In this document: piece after piece, positions 42,297-49,725 of the stretch
Position numbering within the stretch: position 1 is the stretch's first letter
How the letters are laid out: each line of letters opens with the position of its first letter
Assembly: GCF_005519465.1 (NCBI RefSeq)
Contig: NZ_CP027858.1
Location: forward strand, 2,728,001-2,792,000
Reading direction: 5' to 3'
Length of the DNA stretch: 64,000 bases
Origin: Streptomyces clavuligerus
Lineage (GTDB): Bacteria; Actinomycetota; Actinomycetes; Streptomycetales; Streptomycetaceae
Position numbers and translations under genes: made by a program
Notes under the pieces: model-generated
The model's input: only the letters and a program-made list of their open reading frames with translations
Told to the model about the DNA's origin: nothing
Databases searched by the model: none

Positions 42297-42680
42297 GGGC
42301 GTTCCCGGGGCCGGAACGGACGGCTTCGCGGGTGGCAGACGGGTCGGCCGGGGCGGTTCGAGGGGCCGGGTCAACGGCCGTACCGGGGACAGATGCCCCC
42401 TACAGGCGACTGTTTCACGTCGAAGCGTCATGACCGAAGAAACGTAACGCCCCTGCATCACCGCAGGTCGGCCATGACAATTGGACTGGACCAGCGAAGA
42501 ACACCCTCGCGCGGGACGGGTCGGCGCACCCTCCGACAGCCGTCACCATCAGCCCAAACGACCATTCGGTCAGCCCTCCGGCGACACAGACGGCCGGAAA
42601 GTGGTGATCAAGATGCCTCAACCCCCCTTTTACGCAAAACTTTTCAGCGCAACGACCCTCAGACTGAAGGAGTTCCTCCC
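42297..42680. other. Upstream region of ssi gene
   Basis: A 384-base gap, AT-richer from 42410, holding the promoter of the inhibitor gene. A DasR-like sequence with two deviations (tggactggacca, 42482-42493) lies about 190 bases before the gene; I consider it weak. No coding sequence was found. Confidence 0.4.
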
Positions 42681-43205
42681 ATGCGTTCCGTACGCAGCAC
42701 GATCGCCGTCTCCGCCGCACTGGTGCTGAGTGGAGCGGCGGCGGGTACGGCCCATGCCGCGACGGCGCCGCAGCAGGCGTCCGCCTCCGTCGCGCAGGCC
42801 GCGCTTCCGCTCGCGTCCGGGTCCAGCGCCGGAGCCAAGGCCCCGGCGTCCACCACCGCCCCGAAGGGGCTGTTCGCGCCCTCCGCGCTGGTGCTCGTCA
42901 TCAGCAAGGGCGAGGAGCCGAAGACCTCCGCCGTCCAGCGCGCCGTCACCCTCAGCTGTGAGCCCCGGGCCATGGGCACCCACCCCTCGCCCCGGGCCGC
43001 CTGCCGGGAGCTGACCGCCGTGAACGGGGACTTCAACGCGCTGCCGTCCACGCTCGCGGGCGTCCTCTGCACGCGGCAGTACGACCCGGTCGCCGTCACC
43101 GCCCACGGCGTGTGGCGCGGCGTGCGCGTGGACTGGACCGCCTCGTTCAACAACGCGTGCGAGATGGGCGCGTCACTCGGCGGCGGGGCGCTCTACGCCT
43201 TCTGA
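42681..43205 (+). CDS. ssi: SSI-family protease inhibitor
   Basis: A 174-residue secreted Streptomyces subtilisin inhibitor-type protein. A signal peptide (MRSVRS, then a hydrophobic core ending TAHA) is followed by a 35-residue Ala/Ser-rich spacer and the inhibitor domain (LFAPSALVLVISKGE). Four cysteines (93, 108, 130, 160) give the two family disulfides. The reactive-site loop reads LCTRQYDP, so P1 is Arg132 where classical SSI has Met, which predicts inhibition of trypsin-like rather than subtilisin-like proteases. AAGGAG lies eight bases before ATG 42681. It is monocistronic and followed by strong palindromes. Confidence 0.93.
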   Translation: MRSVRSTIAVSAALVLSGAAAGTAHAATAPQQASASVAQAALPLASGSSAGAKAPASTTAPKGLFAPSALVLVISKGEEPKTSAVQRAVTLSCEPRAMGTHPSPRAACRELTAVNGDFNALPSTLAGVLCTRQYDPVAVTAHGVWRGVRVDWTASFNNACEMGASLGGGALYAF

Positions 43206-43271
43206 GCCCGCTGGGCCCGCTCACCCCTGTGAACAGGCTGAACGGGGTGGACGGGCGGGTCTCCCGGCCCG

Positions 43272-43299
43272 CCGCCCCCGGCCGGCCGGCCGGGGGCGG
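43272..43299. terminator. 28-bp perfect palindrome, ssi terminator
   Basis: CCGCCCCCGGCCGG is followed directly by its reverse complement, 67 bases after the ssi stop. It is the best candidate transcription terminator for that gene. Confidence 0.7.
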
Positions 43300-43392
43300 G
43301 AGGAGCACGCGCCGGACGGCCGGGGCGCCTCCCCGGACGACAACCCCGGTGGACCCCCCGCCGTTCCCCCGGCGGCGGCGGTTTCCACCGGT

Positions 43393-43428
43393 GGTGTCTC
43401 CGGGCCGGGGCCCCGGCCCGGAGACACC
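43393..43428. repeat. 36-bp perfect palindrome
   Basis: GGTGTCTCCGGGCCGGGG is followed immediately by its exact reverse complement: an 18-base arm with no spacer. This is longer than a typical terminator in this window, and its role is unknown. Confidence 0.8.
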
Positions 43429-43504
43429 GCGCACGGCCGTGCCACCGGAGCCGGGCAGGGCCCGGCGGCACGGCGGGGCCCTGTGCGGGCCGGGCCCCGC
43501 AACG

Positions 43505-43530
43505 GCGGGAGTCCCCCGTGGGACTCCCGC
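43505..43530. repeat. 11-bp-stem hairpin
   Basis: GCGGGAGTCCC-ccgt-GGGACTCCCGC is a perfect stem-loop. It is the third strong hairpin in 260 bases, possibly part of a back-to-back terminator array between convergent genes. Confidence 0.75.
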
Positions 43531-43772
43531 CCCCGGACCGCGGGCGCCCCGCGCACCGGACACAGGGCATCGGACACGGCCCCGACCCGTCGGCCCGTCC
43601 GCCCGTCCGCCCCTCGGCTCCTCGGCTCCTCGGGGCAAGGGCCTCGGTTCCTCGGGGCAAAGGTCTCGGCGGACGGCCCCTGAGCAAAGGCCCGTAAGGG
43701 AACCCCTGGGGGAAGGCCCTCGGCGGGAGACCCTTGGGGGAAGACCCTTGGGGGCCGGAGGCCCGGCCGTCG

Positions 43773-43798
43773 CGGACCTGAGGGCCCTCAGCGGTCCG
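43773..43798. terminator. Hairpin spanning hydrolase stop codon
   Basis: CTGAGGGCCCTCAG is a perfect palindrome, extended outward by CGGAC/GTCCG-type pairing. It overlaps the stop codon of the minus-strand hydrolase and may terminate that transcript or protect its 3' end. Confidence 0.5.
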
Positions 43799-44819
43799 GG
43801 TGCAGCGGGGGCAGCGCGGCGAGAAAGGGCTCCACGGCCGCGCGCCAGCCCTCCGGCTGATCGTGGTGGACGAGATGACCGGCCCCGTCCACCTCCGCGT
43901 ACTGCCCGCGCGGAAGCACCCTCACCATCTCCGTGGCCTCGGCGCGCCCCAGTTCGCCGTCGAGGCCGCGGAGCACCAGCGCGGGACAGCGGACCTGGGC
44001 CAGCTCCTCCCAGTGGGCGTCGTGCGCCCACCCGGAGCGGGCCGCGAGCATCTGGCGGCGGGAGAAGACCGGCCGCCAGCCGTCCTCCCGTTCGGCCATC
44101 ACCTCGGCGAAGAACTCGCCCCGGGCGGGGTTGGGACGTTCGAGGACCGGGTCCTCTCCACCGAACCAGCGGCGGACGTCCGCGAGGGTCGTGAACGGCA
44201 GCGGCCAGGAGTCGAACCACGCCTCCCACTCCCGCTGGGACGCCGCCCCCAGGGCCGAGGCCCGCATCTCGCAGAGGACCAGCGCCCGGACCAGCTCCGG
44301 CCGGGCGGCGGCGAGCCGCCAGGCGGTGAGCGCGCCCATGGCGTGGCCGATCACGACGGCGGGGCCGAGGCCAAGACCCTCGATCGCCGCCGCCGCGTCG
44401 GCGGCGAGGACCTCCCCGGCGCGGGGTCCTTCGGCGGGTTTGTCGCTGTGGCCGTGGCCGCGCTGGTCCAGGGCGACGACCCGGTGGGCCCCGGAGAGCC
44501 AGCGGGCGGTGGCGGCCCAGTGGGACGCGCGGCCCATCAGTCCGTGGAGCAGCAGGACCCCGGGCACAGCACCCGCCCCGCCCGCCTCCCCCTCCGGCTT
44601 CTCCGGCCTCTCGGGCTCCTCGGGCTTCTCCGTACCCCCGGCCCGCTCCCACGCCGCGGCCGCGTCCGGGCCCATGCCACCCGGGACCGCCGGGCCCGAG
44701 GACATCGCGTCCGTGGCCACCGGGCCGCCCCCGGGCCCGGGGCCCTTGAGCGGATCGGTGAACTCCCAGGCGGCCAGCCGTATGCCGCCCGCTCCGGTCA
44801 CATCGACGCGCCGCACCAT
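43788..44819 (-). CDS. Alpha/beta hydrolase-fold protein lacking nucleophile Ser
   Basis: A 343-residue alpha/beta hydrolase. The oxyanion segment is LLLHGLMGRASHW, strand beta4 reads VVALDQRGHGHSDKP, and the terminal His lies in GAGHLVHHDQPEGW. The nucleophile elbow reads VVIGHAMGA (codon GCC) where the family has GHSMG, so the catalytic Ser is replaced by Ala. Either it is a non-hydrolytic binding or lyase-like protein, or the reaction uses another residue. An inserted low-complexity linker (about residues 20-85, repeated EKPEE/ERPEKPE) splits the N-terminus. ATG 44819 was chosen because the conserved N-terminal strand follows it. Confidence 0.85.
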   Translation of the reverse strand: MVRRVDVTGAGGIRLAAWEFTDPLKGPGPGGGPVATDAMSSGPAVPGGMGPDAAAAWERAGGTEKPEEPERPEKPEGEAGGAGAVPGVLLLHGLMGRASHWAATARWLSGAHRVVALDQRGHGHSDKPAEGPRAGEVLAADAAAAIEGLGLGPAVVIGHAMGALTAWRLAAARPELVRALVLCEMRASALGAASQREWEAWFDSWPLPFTTLADVRRWFGGEDPVLERPNPARGEFFAEVMAEREDGWRPVFSRRQMLAARSGWAHDAHWEELAQVRCPALVLRGLDGELGRAEATEMVRVLPRGQYAEVDGAGHLVHHDQPEGWRAAVEPFLAALPPLHPDR

Positions 44820-45673
44820 GTGCCTGGCACCTCTCTCCCCTTCCCCTGCCCCGTTCCGACCCCTCCGGCCGCAGCCGGTCGGTCGCTCCCTGTCGACCGG
44901 CGGCCCGGAGGACACCAGCAGACTATCGAACAACTATTCGATGCCACGTGGAGCAGCAAAAACCACGATCCGGCACATAACACCCCTCGTACGAGTGACC
45001 ATCGGGCAGGAATGACCGCCGCCGGTGGGGGGAGACCTTCAGCGGGAGGCGGGCCGCTCGGGGAAGACGGTCCGCGGGGGCCGACCCTGGGAGCTCGGGG
45101 CTCCGGGTCGGCACAGGGGAGGACAGGCCCCGGCGCCCTCGGGCGCCGGGGCACTTTCGCGAGGGCCCCGCGCGGCGGACGGCCCGGGAAGCGCGGCAGA
45201 CCCGGGAAGCACAGCAGGCCCGGCAGGCACGAGAAGCGCGCGCAGCACAGGAAGCGCGGAAAGACCGAAAAGTGCCGGAAGAGTCGGAAGAGCCGGAAGA
45301 ACCGCTGGATCGGAAGGTCCGGAAAAAGCGGCGGGAACGGCGGCGAGGACAGAAACCGCAGAAACGGCAGGAACCGCGGGAACGGCGGGAACGGCGGAAG
45401 TCGGCGGGCCCGGAAAAGCCGGAAGAAGCCGGCGGGAACGGCCCGGGCCGGGAAGAGCGCGGTGAGCCCGGGGGGCGGGGGTCGGGCGAACCCGGGGGGC
45501 ACGGGGCGTACGACGGGCGCGTCACCCTCATCCCTCCCCGGCCTTCGGTCATATGCCTGAGGAACAGCCTTGCACGCTCCGCCCACGGACGCCTTGATTC
45601 CGGGTGGAAATCGTCGGGGGCGGACCGAAACCGGCCCGCCCCCGCTCGCTCCGCACCCCTCCGTCGGCGTGAT
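44820..45673. other. Long gene-free region with polypurine tract
   Basis: An 854-base gap between the hydrolase gene and the DmdR gene. A hairpin with a 12-base stem sits at 45127-45152 (GCCCCGGCGCCC and its complement). From about 45180 to 45450 the plus strand is purine-rich, with cggaag/gggaac units. No frame in it looks like a protein. The promoter of the minus-strand hydrolase lies at its left edge. Confidence 0.5.
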
Positions 45674-46366
45674 TCAGCGCTTCGCGACGAAGACATGCGA
45701 GGCCACGTCGGCCCCCAGCTCCGCCGCCTCGCCGCTGCTGCCGACCAGCACCCCGCCCGGGGACTCCGTCACGCTCACCACCGAGCCGGGCTGCACCCCG
45801 GCCCGCCGCAGCGTGTACATGAGCTGGGCGTCGGTCTGGATCGGCTCACCGATCCGCCGGACCACCACGGTCTTGCCGTCGGAACCGGGGTCCAGGTCCG
45901 CCAGCGACACCATGCTCTCGTCCAGGAAGGGGTCGGCCTCGGCCTTCTCACCCAGTTCCTCAAGGCCCGGGATGGGGTTGCCGTAGGGAGACTCGGTGGG
46001 GTGGCGCAGCAGTTCGAGCACCCGTCGCTCGACCGCCTCGCTCATCACATGCTCCCAGCGACACGCCTCGGCGTGCACCTGCTCCCACTCAAGGCCGATC
46101 ACGTCGACGAGCAGACACTCGGCGAGCCGGTGCTTGCGCATCACGCGGGTGGCCAGTCGGCGGCCCTCCTCGGTCAGCTCCAGATGGCGGTCCCCCGCGA
46201 CCTGCACCAGGCCGTCGCGCTCCATCCGGGCCACGGTCTGACTGACCGTGGGCCCGCTCTGGTCAAGCCGCTCGGCAATGCGGGCTCGCATAGGAACCAC
46301 ACCTTCCTCCTCAAGTTCGAGGATGGTGCGGAGATACATCTCCGTGGTGTCGATCAGTCCGGACAT
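45674..46366 (-). CDS. dmdR1: DtxR/IdeR-family iron-dependent repressor
   Basis: A 230-residue metalloregulator. The N-terminal winged helix (DTTEMYLRTILELEEEGVV, QSGPTVSQTVARMERDGL) and the metal-site/dimerisation domain (EACRWEHVMSEAVERRVLELL with the primary-site Cys and His) match IdeR. The C-terminal SH3-like domain follows (about 150-230). It represses siderophore and iron-uptake genes when loaded with Fe2+. GAGGGGC precedes ATG 46366. The gene order dmdR-SIS-PAS-pdxH-citrate synthase resembles that of other streptomycetes. The symbol is given by similarity to the main DmdR of the genus. Confidence 0.92.
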   Translation of the reverse strand: MSGLIDTTEMYLRTILELEEEGVVPMRARIAERLDQSGPTVSQTVARMERDGLVQVAGDRHLELTEEGRRLATRVMRKHRLAECLLVDVIGLEWEQVHAEACRWEHVMSEAVERRVLELLRHPTESPYGNPIPGLEELGEKAEADPFLDESMVSLADLDPGSDGKTVVVRRIGEPIQTDAQLMYTLRRAGVQPGSVVSVTESPGGVLVGSSGEAAELGADVASHVFVAKR

Positions 46367-46471
46367 TCGTGCCCCTCGGTGGAATCGTGCCGCTGCGGCC
46401 CCGGAGTCAATTCTTACGCATCCCGCTGACTACCGTGCCGCGCCGGAGGGAAGCCGGTCTTCCGGACCGTA

Positions 46472-46501
46472 TTGACAGCGCAATGGTCCAGACCGCAACG
46501 T
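46472..46501 (+). promoter_or_regulatory. Promoter of SIS gene overlapped by a dre-like site
   Basis: TTGACA (46472-46477) and CAACGT (46496-46501), 18 bases apart, form a probable promoter for the SIS gene. Between them lies AATGGTCCAGACCGCA (46482-46497), with TGGTCCAGACC matching the DasR site apart from one central base. A repressor bound there would block RNA polymerase directly. The right half GACCGCA is the same as in the LPMO site. Confidence 0.65.
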
Positions 46502-46618
46502 GATCGACGGCACAGGAAACGCCGAGCGCGCCTCGTGCCCACACCGTACGCACCACCTCCCGGTACCCCCGCACTCCACGCTGTACTCCGCGTTTTCGCA
46601 CCTGGAAAGGGCTCACTG

Positions 46619-47374
46619 ATGAGCGAGAGCAAGCTGGCCGGTCAGTTCCTGGACGCCGCGATCGGTCTGCTGCACCGCGTACGGGACGAGGAGGCCGGAA
46701 GTGTCGCGGCGGCCGGGGCGGCGATCGCGGACACGGTGGCGTCGGGCGGACGGCTCTTCGCCTTCGGCGCCGGGCACTCCGCGCTGCCCGCGCAGGACGT
46801 CGTCTACCGGGCGGGCGGCCTCGCGCTGATGAACCTGCTCACCGTGCCCGGCATGGTCGGTGTGGACGTCATGCCCGCGACGCTCGGCTCGGCCCTGGAG
46901 CGGGTCGAGGGCCTGGCGACGACGGTCCTCGACACCAGCCCGCTCCGGCGCGGCGATCTTCTGGTGATCGTCTCGCTCTCCGGGCGGAACGCGCTCCCCG
47001 TCGAGATGGCCGCGCACGCGCGGGAACTGGGCGTCACCGTCATCGGGCTGACCTCGGTGGCGTACGCGGAGCGGACGAGCGCCCGGAACCCCTCGGGCAC
47101 CTTCCTCAAGGACCACTGCGACATCGTCCTCGACTCCAAGATCGCCGTCGGGGACGCGGAGCTGACCCACGAGGGCATCGAGGCCCCCTTCGCCCCCGCC
47201 TCCACCGTGGTGACCAGCGCCCTGATGCAGGCGACGCTGGCGGCGGCGGCCGAGGAGCTGGTGGCGCGCGGCATCGAGCCGCCGCTGCTGCGCTCGGGGA
47301 ACGTGGACGGCGGCACCGAGTGGAACCAGCGGGTCATGAGCGAGTACGGCGACCGGATCTTCTACCAGCGCTGA
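46619..47374 (+). CDS. SIS-domain sugar-phosphate protein (UPF0309-like)
   Basis: A 251-residue SIS-domain protein (FAFGAGHSALPAQDVVYRAGG, VIVSLSGRNALPVEMAAHA). Such proteins bind phosphosugars and act as isomerases or regulators. Conserved actinobacterial homologues are uncharacterised. GGAAAGGG precedes ATG 46619. The promoter carries a DasR-like site, which suggests a role in amino-sugar metabolism, for example handling an N-acetylglucosamine-derived phosphate. It is divergent from dmdR1. Confidence 0.87.
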   Translation: MSESKLAGQFLDAAIGLLHRVRDEEAGSVAAAGAAIADTVASGGRLFAFGAGHSALPAQDVVYRAGGLALMNLLTVPGMVGVDVMPATLGSALERVEGLATTVLDTSPLRRGDLLVIVSLSGRNALPVEMAAHARELGVTVIGLTSVAYAERTSARNPSGTFLKDHCDIVLDSKIAVGDAELTHEGIEAPFAPASTVVTSALMQATLAAAAEELVARGIEPPLLRSGNVDGGTEWNQRVMSEYGDRIFYQR

Positions 47375-47431
47375 CCCCCGGCCTCCGCGCCACGGCCGGC
47401 CGCGGCTCCCCCACCGTTCCCACCGTTTCCA

Positions 47432-47724
47432 CCGGGCCTCCGCACCGCCGTGCGGCGGGAGCGGCCCCGGCCGTTCCGCCGCCGGGCCGGACACGTCGCC
47501 GGACACGTCGCCGGGCGGGCCCGGTCACGGACCGGACGCGTCGTCGGCCGAGTGCCGCCGCGAGCCGGGCACGGTCACGGGCCGGGCACGGTCACGGTCA
47601 CGGGCCGGGAACGGTCACGGGCCGCGCGGCGCCGGGCCGGGGCATGGCGCCGGGCGGACGCGGCGCCGGGCCTCCGCACCGCCGTGCGGCCGGAGCGGCC
47701 CCGGCCGTTCCGCCGCCGGGCCGG
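47432..47724. repeat. 59-bp direct repeat pair in a repeat-rich gap
   Basis: Copies at 47432-47490 and 47666-47724 are identical except for one base. Between them lie further tandem units (gccgggcacggtcacgg at about 47570-47625; acacgtcgccgg twice near 47490). The gap 47375-47824 holds no recognisable gene. The whole region looks like slippage or recombination-generated sequence. Confidence 0.75.
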
Positions 47725-47824
47725 GCCCGGTCGCGAGCCGGGCACGGTCCCCGTTCGGACACGGTCGCCGTTCGGACACGGTCATGCGCCGGAACCTCGG
47801 CGGACGGGCGCGGCGCCGGGCGGA

Positions 47825-49180
47825 TCACCCCTCCGTCGGCACCACCGGGTGCAGGGCCGCCGCCATCAGGGCCGCCATGCTCTCCGCGTACACCGCGTCG
47901 GCGCGCTCGAAACCGGGGCGCCGCTGACCGCGCAGCAGGGTGAGCACGCCGAGGGTGCGGCCCCGGGCCCGCAGCGGGACGCACAGGGCGTAGATCATGT
48001 CCGGCGGCCACAGCCGGTCCCGGGACCAGTCGCCGGGCTCGGCCGGGTCGGGGGCGGCCGAGCGGACCGGGCCCGCGCGGTCCACGGCGTGCAGCGCCGG
48101 ATGGCCGAGCGGATAGCGGGCCGGGAGGCCGCCGCCGGACACGGCGACACAGGGGCCGGGCATGCTCACCGGGGTGGACGCCGCGCGGACCAGCCGCACG
48201 TCCTCCCCCGGCCCCTCCCCCTGCCCCGGCCGCACCAGATCGATCAGGGCGTGGTCGGCGAAGCCCGCGAGGACGAAGTCCGCGTACGCCGTCGCGGCCT
48301 CCATCGGCTCCTCGTACTCGGCCCCGGCCCGCGCCGCCCGGTGGAGCTGGCTGGCGCGGAACCGCAGCCGGTCCGCCTCCTGTTCGGCCGTCTTCGCCTC
48401 GGTGACGTCGTGGAAGAGCCAGCCCACGCCCAGCGGCACCGGCCGCTCCGCCAGCGGGGACCCCAGCCGGACGAAGCCACTGCGCCAGCAGCGCCGCAGC
48501 GGCCGGCCCACCCCGCCCGCCAGCGTCACCCAGATGTCGGTGACCCCGCGCGGCGCGCCCTCCGACAGCACATGGTGGAGCGCGCCCTCCACCTCGTCCA
48601 CACCCTCGGTGATCAGCTCGCCCAGCGGACGGCCCAGCTCCGGGACGGGGCCGCAGCCCAGGGCGCGGGCCGCGTAGGTGTTGACGACGGCGGGCCGCAG
48701 ATCGACGTCGACGAGGACCACCCCCCAGGGCGCGTCGTCGAACAGCGCCTCGCTCAGCGCGATGGAGCGCTCCAGGTCGATCTGGGTGTGCACCTCGGTG
48801 AACGCGCAGTACACCCCGGCCGGTTCGCCGTCGGCGCCGAGGACCCGCGCGCACTGGGCGCGGACCAGGACCCGGCCGCCGTCCTTGCGCAGCAGCGCGA
48901 ACTCGTGGACGGTGCGGCCCGGCGCGCCCATGGTGGCGAGCAGCCGCTCGACCGTGCCCGCCGCGTCGGCGGGTCTCGCGGCCCAGCCGGTGAAGCCGTG
49001 CCGCCCGACGGCGTCCCGGGCCTGCCAGCCGAGGACGCGCTCGGCCTCCCGGTTCCAGTGGGTGACGACACCGTCGGCGTCGAAGGCGCAGAGCGCCGCG
49101 TCCATGCCGTCGAGCAGCGCCGCCAGCAGTTCCGCCCCCGCGTGCGCCGCCAGCACCGGCTCACCGTTCGAAGCACTCAT
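47825..49180 (-). CDS. PAS/PAS/GAF sensory protein without output domain
   Basis: A 451-residue protein. Two PAS domains (about 25-135, MDAALCAFDADGVVTHWNREAERVLGW; about 145-265, FDDAPWGVVLVDVDLRPAVVN) are followed by a coiled segment and a GAF-like domain (about 290-445, IYALCVPLRARGRTLGVLTLL). No histidine kinase, GGDEF, PP2C or HTH domain is present, so output must be through a partner. ATG 49180 is used; an upstream GTG would add eight residues. Confidence 0.83.
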   Translation of the reverse strand: MSASNGEPVLAAHAGAELLAALLDGMDAALCAFDADGVVTHWNREAERVLGWQARDAVGRHGFTGWAARPADAAGTVERLLATMGAPGRTVHEFALLRKDGGRVLVRAQCARVLGADGEPAGVYCAFTEVHTQIDLERSIALSEALFDDAPWGVVLVDVDLRPAVVNTYAARALGCGPVPELGRPLGELITEGVDEVEGALHHVLSEGAPRGVTDIWVTLAGGVGRPLRRCWRSGFVRLGSPLAERPVPLGVGWLFHDVTEAKTAEQEADRLRFRASQLHRAARAGAEYEEPMEAATAYADFVLAGFADHALIDLVRPGQGEGPGEDVRLVRAASTPVSMPGPCVAVSGGGLPARYPLGHPALHAVDRAGPVRSAAPDPAEPGDWSRDRLWPPDMIYALCVPLRARGRTLGVLTLLRGQRRPGFERADAVYAESMAALMAAALHPVVPTEG

Positions 49181-49316
49181 TTCCGGCCCCCCAGGACGCG
49201 ACAAGGATGTGTTGTTGCACGTCAGAGCCTATTCAACTGGAGCGTGACGCACGACACACCGGTTTTTGGCCCCTCGTTGGCCATGGGACGGCGGCAAAAC
49301 GGCTCGAATAATTCGC

Positions 49317-49345
49317 TTGAGCGCTCCGGAGGGGCCTCCTACTGT
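49317..49345 (+). promoter_or_regulatory. Strong promoter, TTGAGC-N17-TACTGT
   Basis: TTGAGC (49317-49322) and TACTGT (49340-49345), 17 bases apart, make the most canonical housekeeping promoter in this part of the window. It points into the anti-16S/hairpin element and not at an ordinary gene. Transcription would start near 49352. Confidence 0.65.
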
Positions 49346-49351
49346 GTGGAG

Positions 49352-49550
49352 CACACGATGAAAGGAGGTGATCCGGAAGTGTTTTCTTCTCGGATGCGTG
49401 AGGTGGCTGCGGGCTGAGGCCTGCTGTCGCGCTCTCCACTGTCGGCAGGCCTCCTGCCGCAATCCCCAGCAGTCACCCGACCCGTGGGCCGCCGGAATCC
49501 GACCGGCATCCTCCGTAACGTACGGCGGAGGATTCAGGCCCACGGGTCGT
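49352..49550 (+). ncRNA. Candidate structured RNA with 16S-tail complement
   Basis: The expected transcript begins a few bases before AUGAAAGGAGGUGAUCC, in which 14 bases (49361-49374, AAAGGAGGTGATCC) are exactly complementary to the 3' end of 16S rRNA. Short ORFs start at ATG 49358 (19 codons) and GTG 49379 (12 codons), both ending at 49417. Next come a hairpin with 9-base arms (49416-49453) and a 12-base perfect stem (49479-49490 with 49537-49548) that encloses an inner ATCCTCCG/CGGAGGAT stem. No downstream plus-strand gene follows. It could be a small RNA, a leader-peptide cassette or a highly translated micro-ORF. Confidence 0.5.
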
Positions 49551-49725
49551 CCGCGTTCCCGGCCCAGCGCGCGCCCGGTGGCACGGGCCTTCCGGACCCG
49601 GACCGCCGAAAGGCTCCCGCCCCGGACCGCCGGGAAGCCCCGGCCGCCGGAGAACGGACCGCCGGGGGAGCGGGCCCGCCGGGGAACGGACCGCTGAGGA
49701 AACCGGACCGCCGGGGAACGGGCCG

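Larger units (their letters stand above)
43206..43787. other. Palindrome-rich gap, no gene
   Basis: A 582-base GC-rich gap between ssi and the convergent hydrolase gene. It contains three long perfect palindromes (listed separately). From 43621 to 43760 it has degenerate tandem units (ggttcctcggggcaa and gacccttggggga types). No reading frame in it looks like a conserved protein. Confidence 0.5.
49181..49725. other. Region between PAS gene and pdxH
   Basis: A 545-base gap. It holds the minus-strand promoter of the PAS gene, the candidate structured RNA described below (49352-49550), and a Pro/Arg-codon-rich tail with ccgccgggga units (49590-49725). No conserved protein is encoded in it beyond a possible 12- or 19-residue peptide. 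Confidence 0.5.

Noticed and set aside
42482..42493. A DasR site upstream of the ssi gene
   Set aside because: tggactggacca deviates at two positions of the palindrome and lies about 190 bases from the gene. Too weak to claim without binding data.
44820..45673. A gene in the polypurine gap
   Set aside because: Open frames exist on both strands, but residue composition follows the repeat and there is no ribosome site or conserved motif.
47375..47824. Transposon or IS ends in the repeat pair
   Set aside because: The repeats are direct rather than inverted, and no transposase or target duplication is present.
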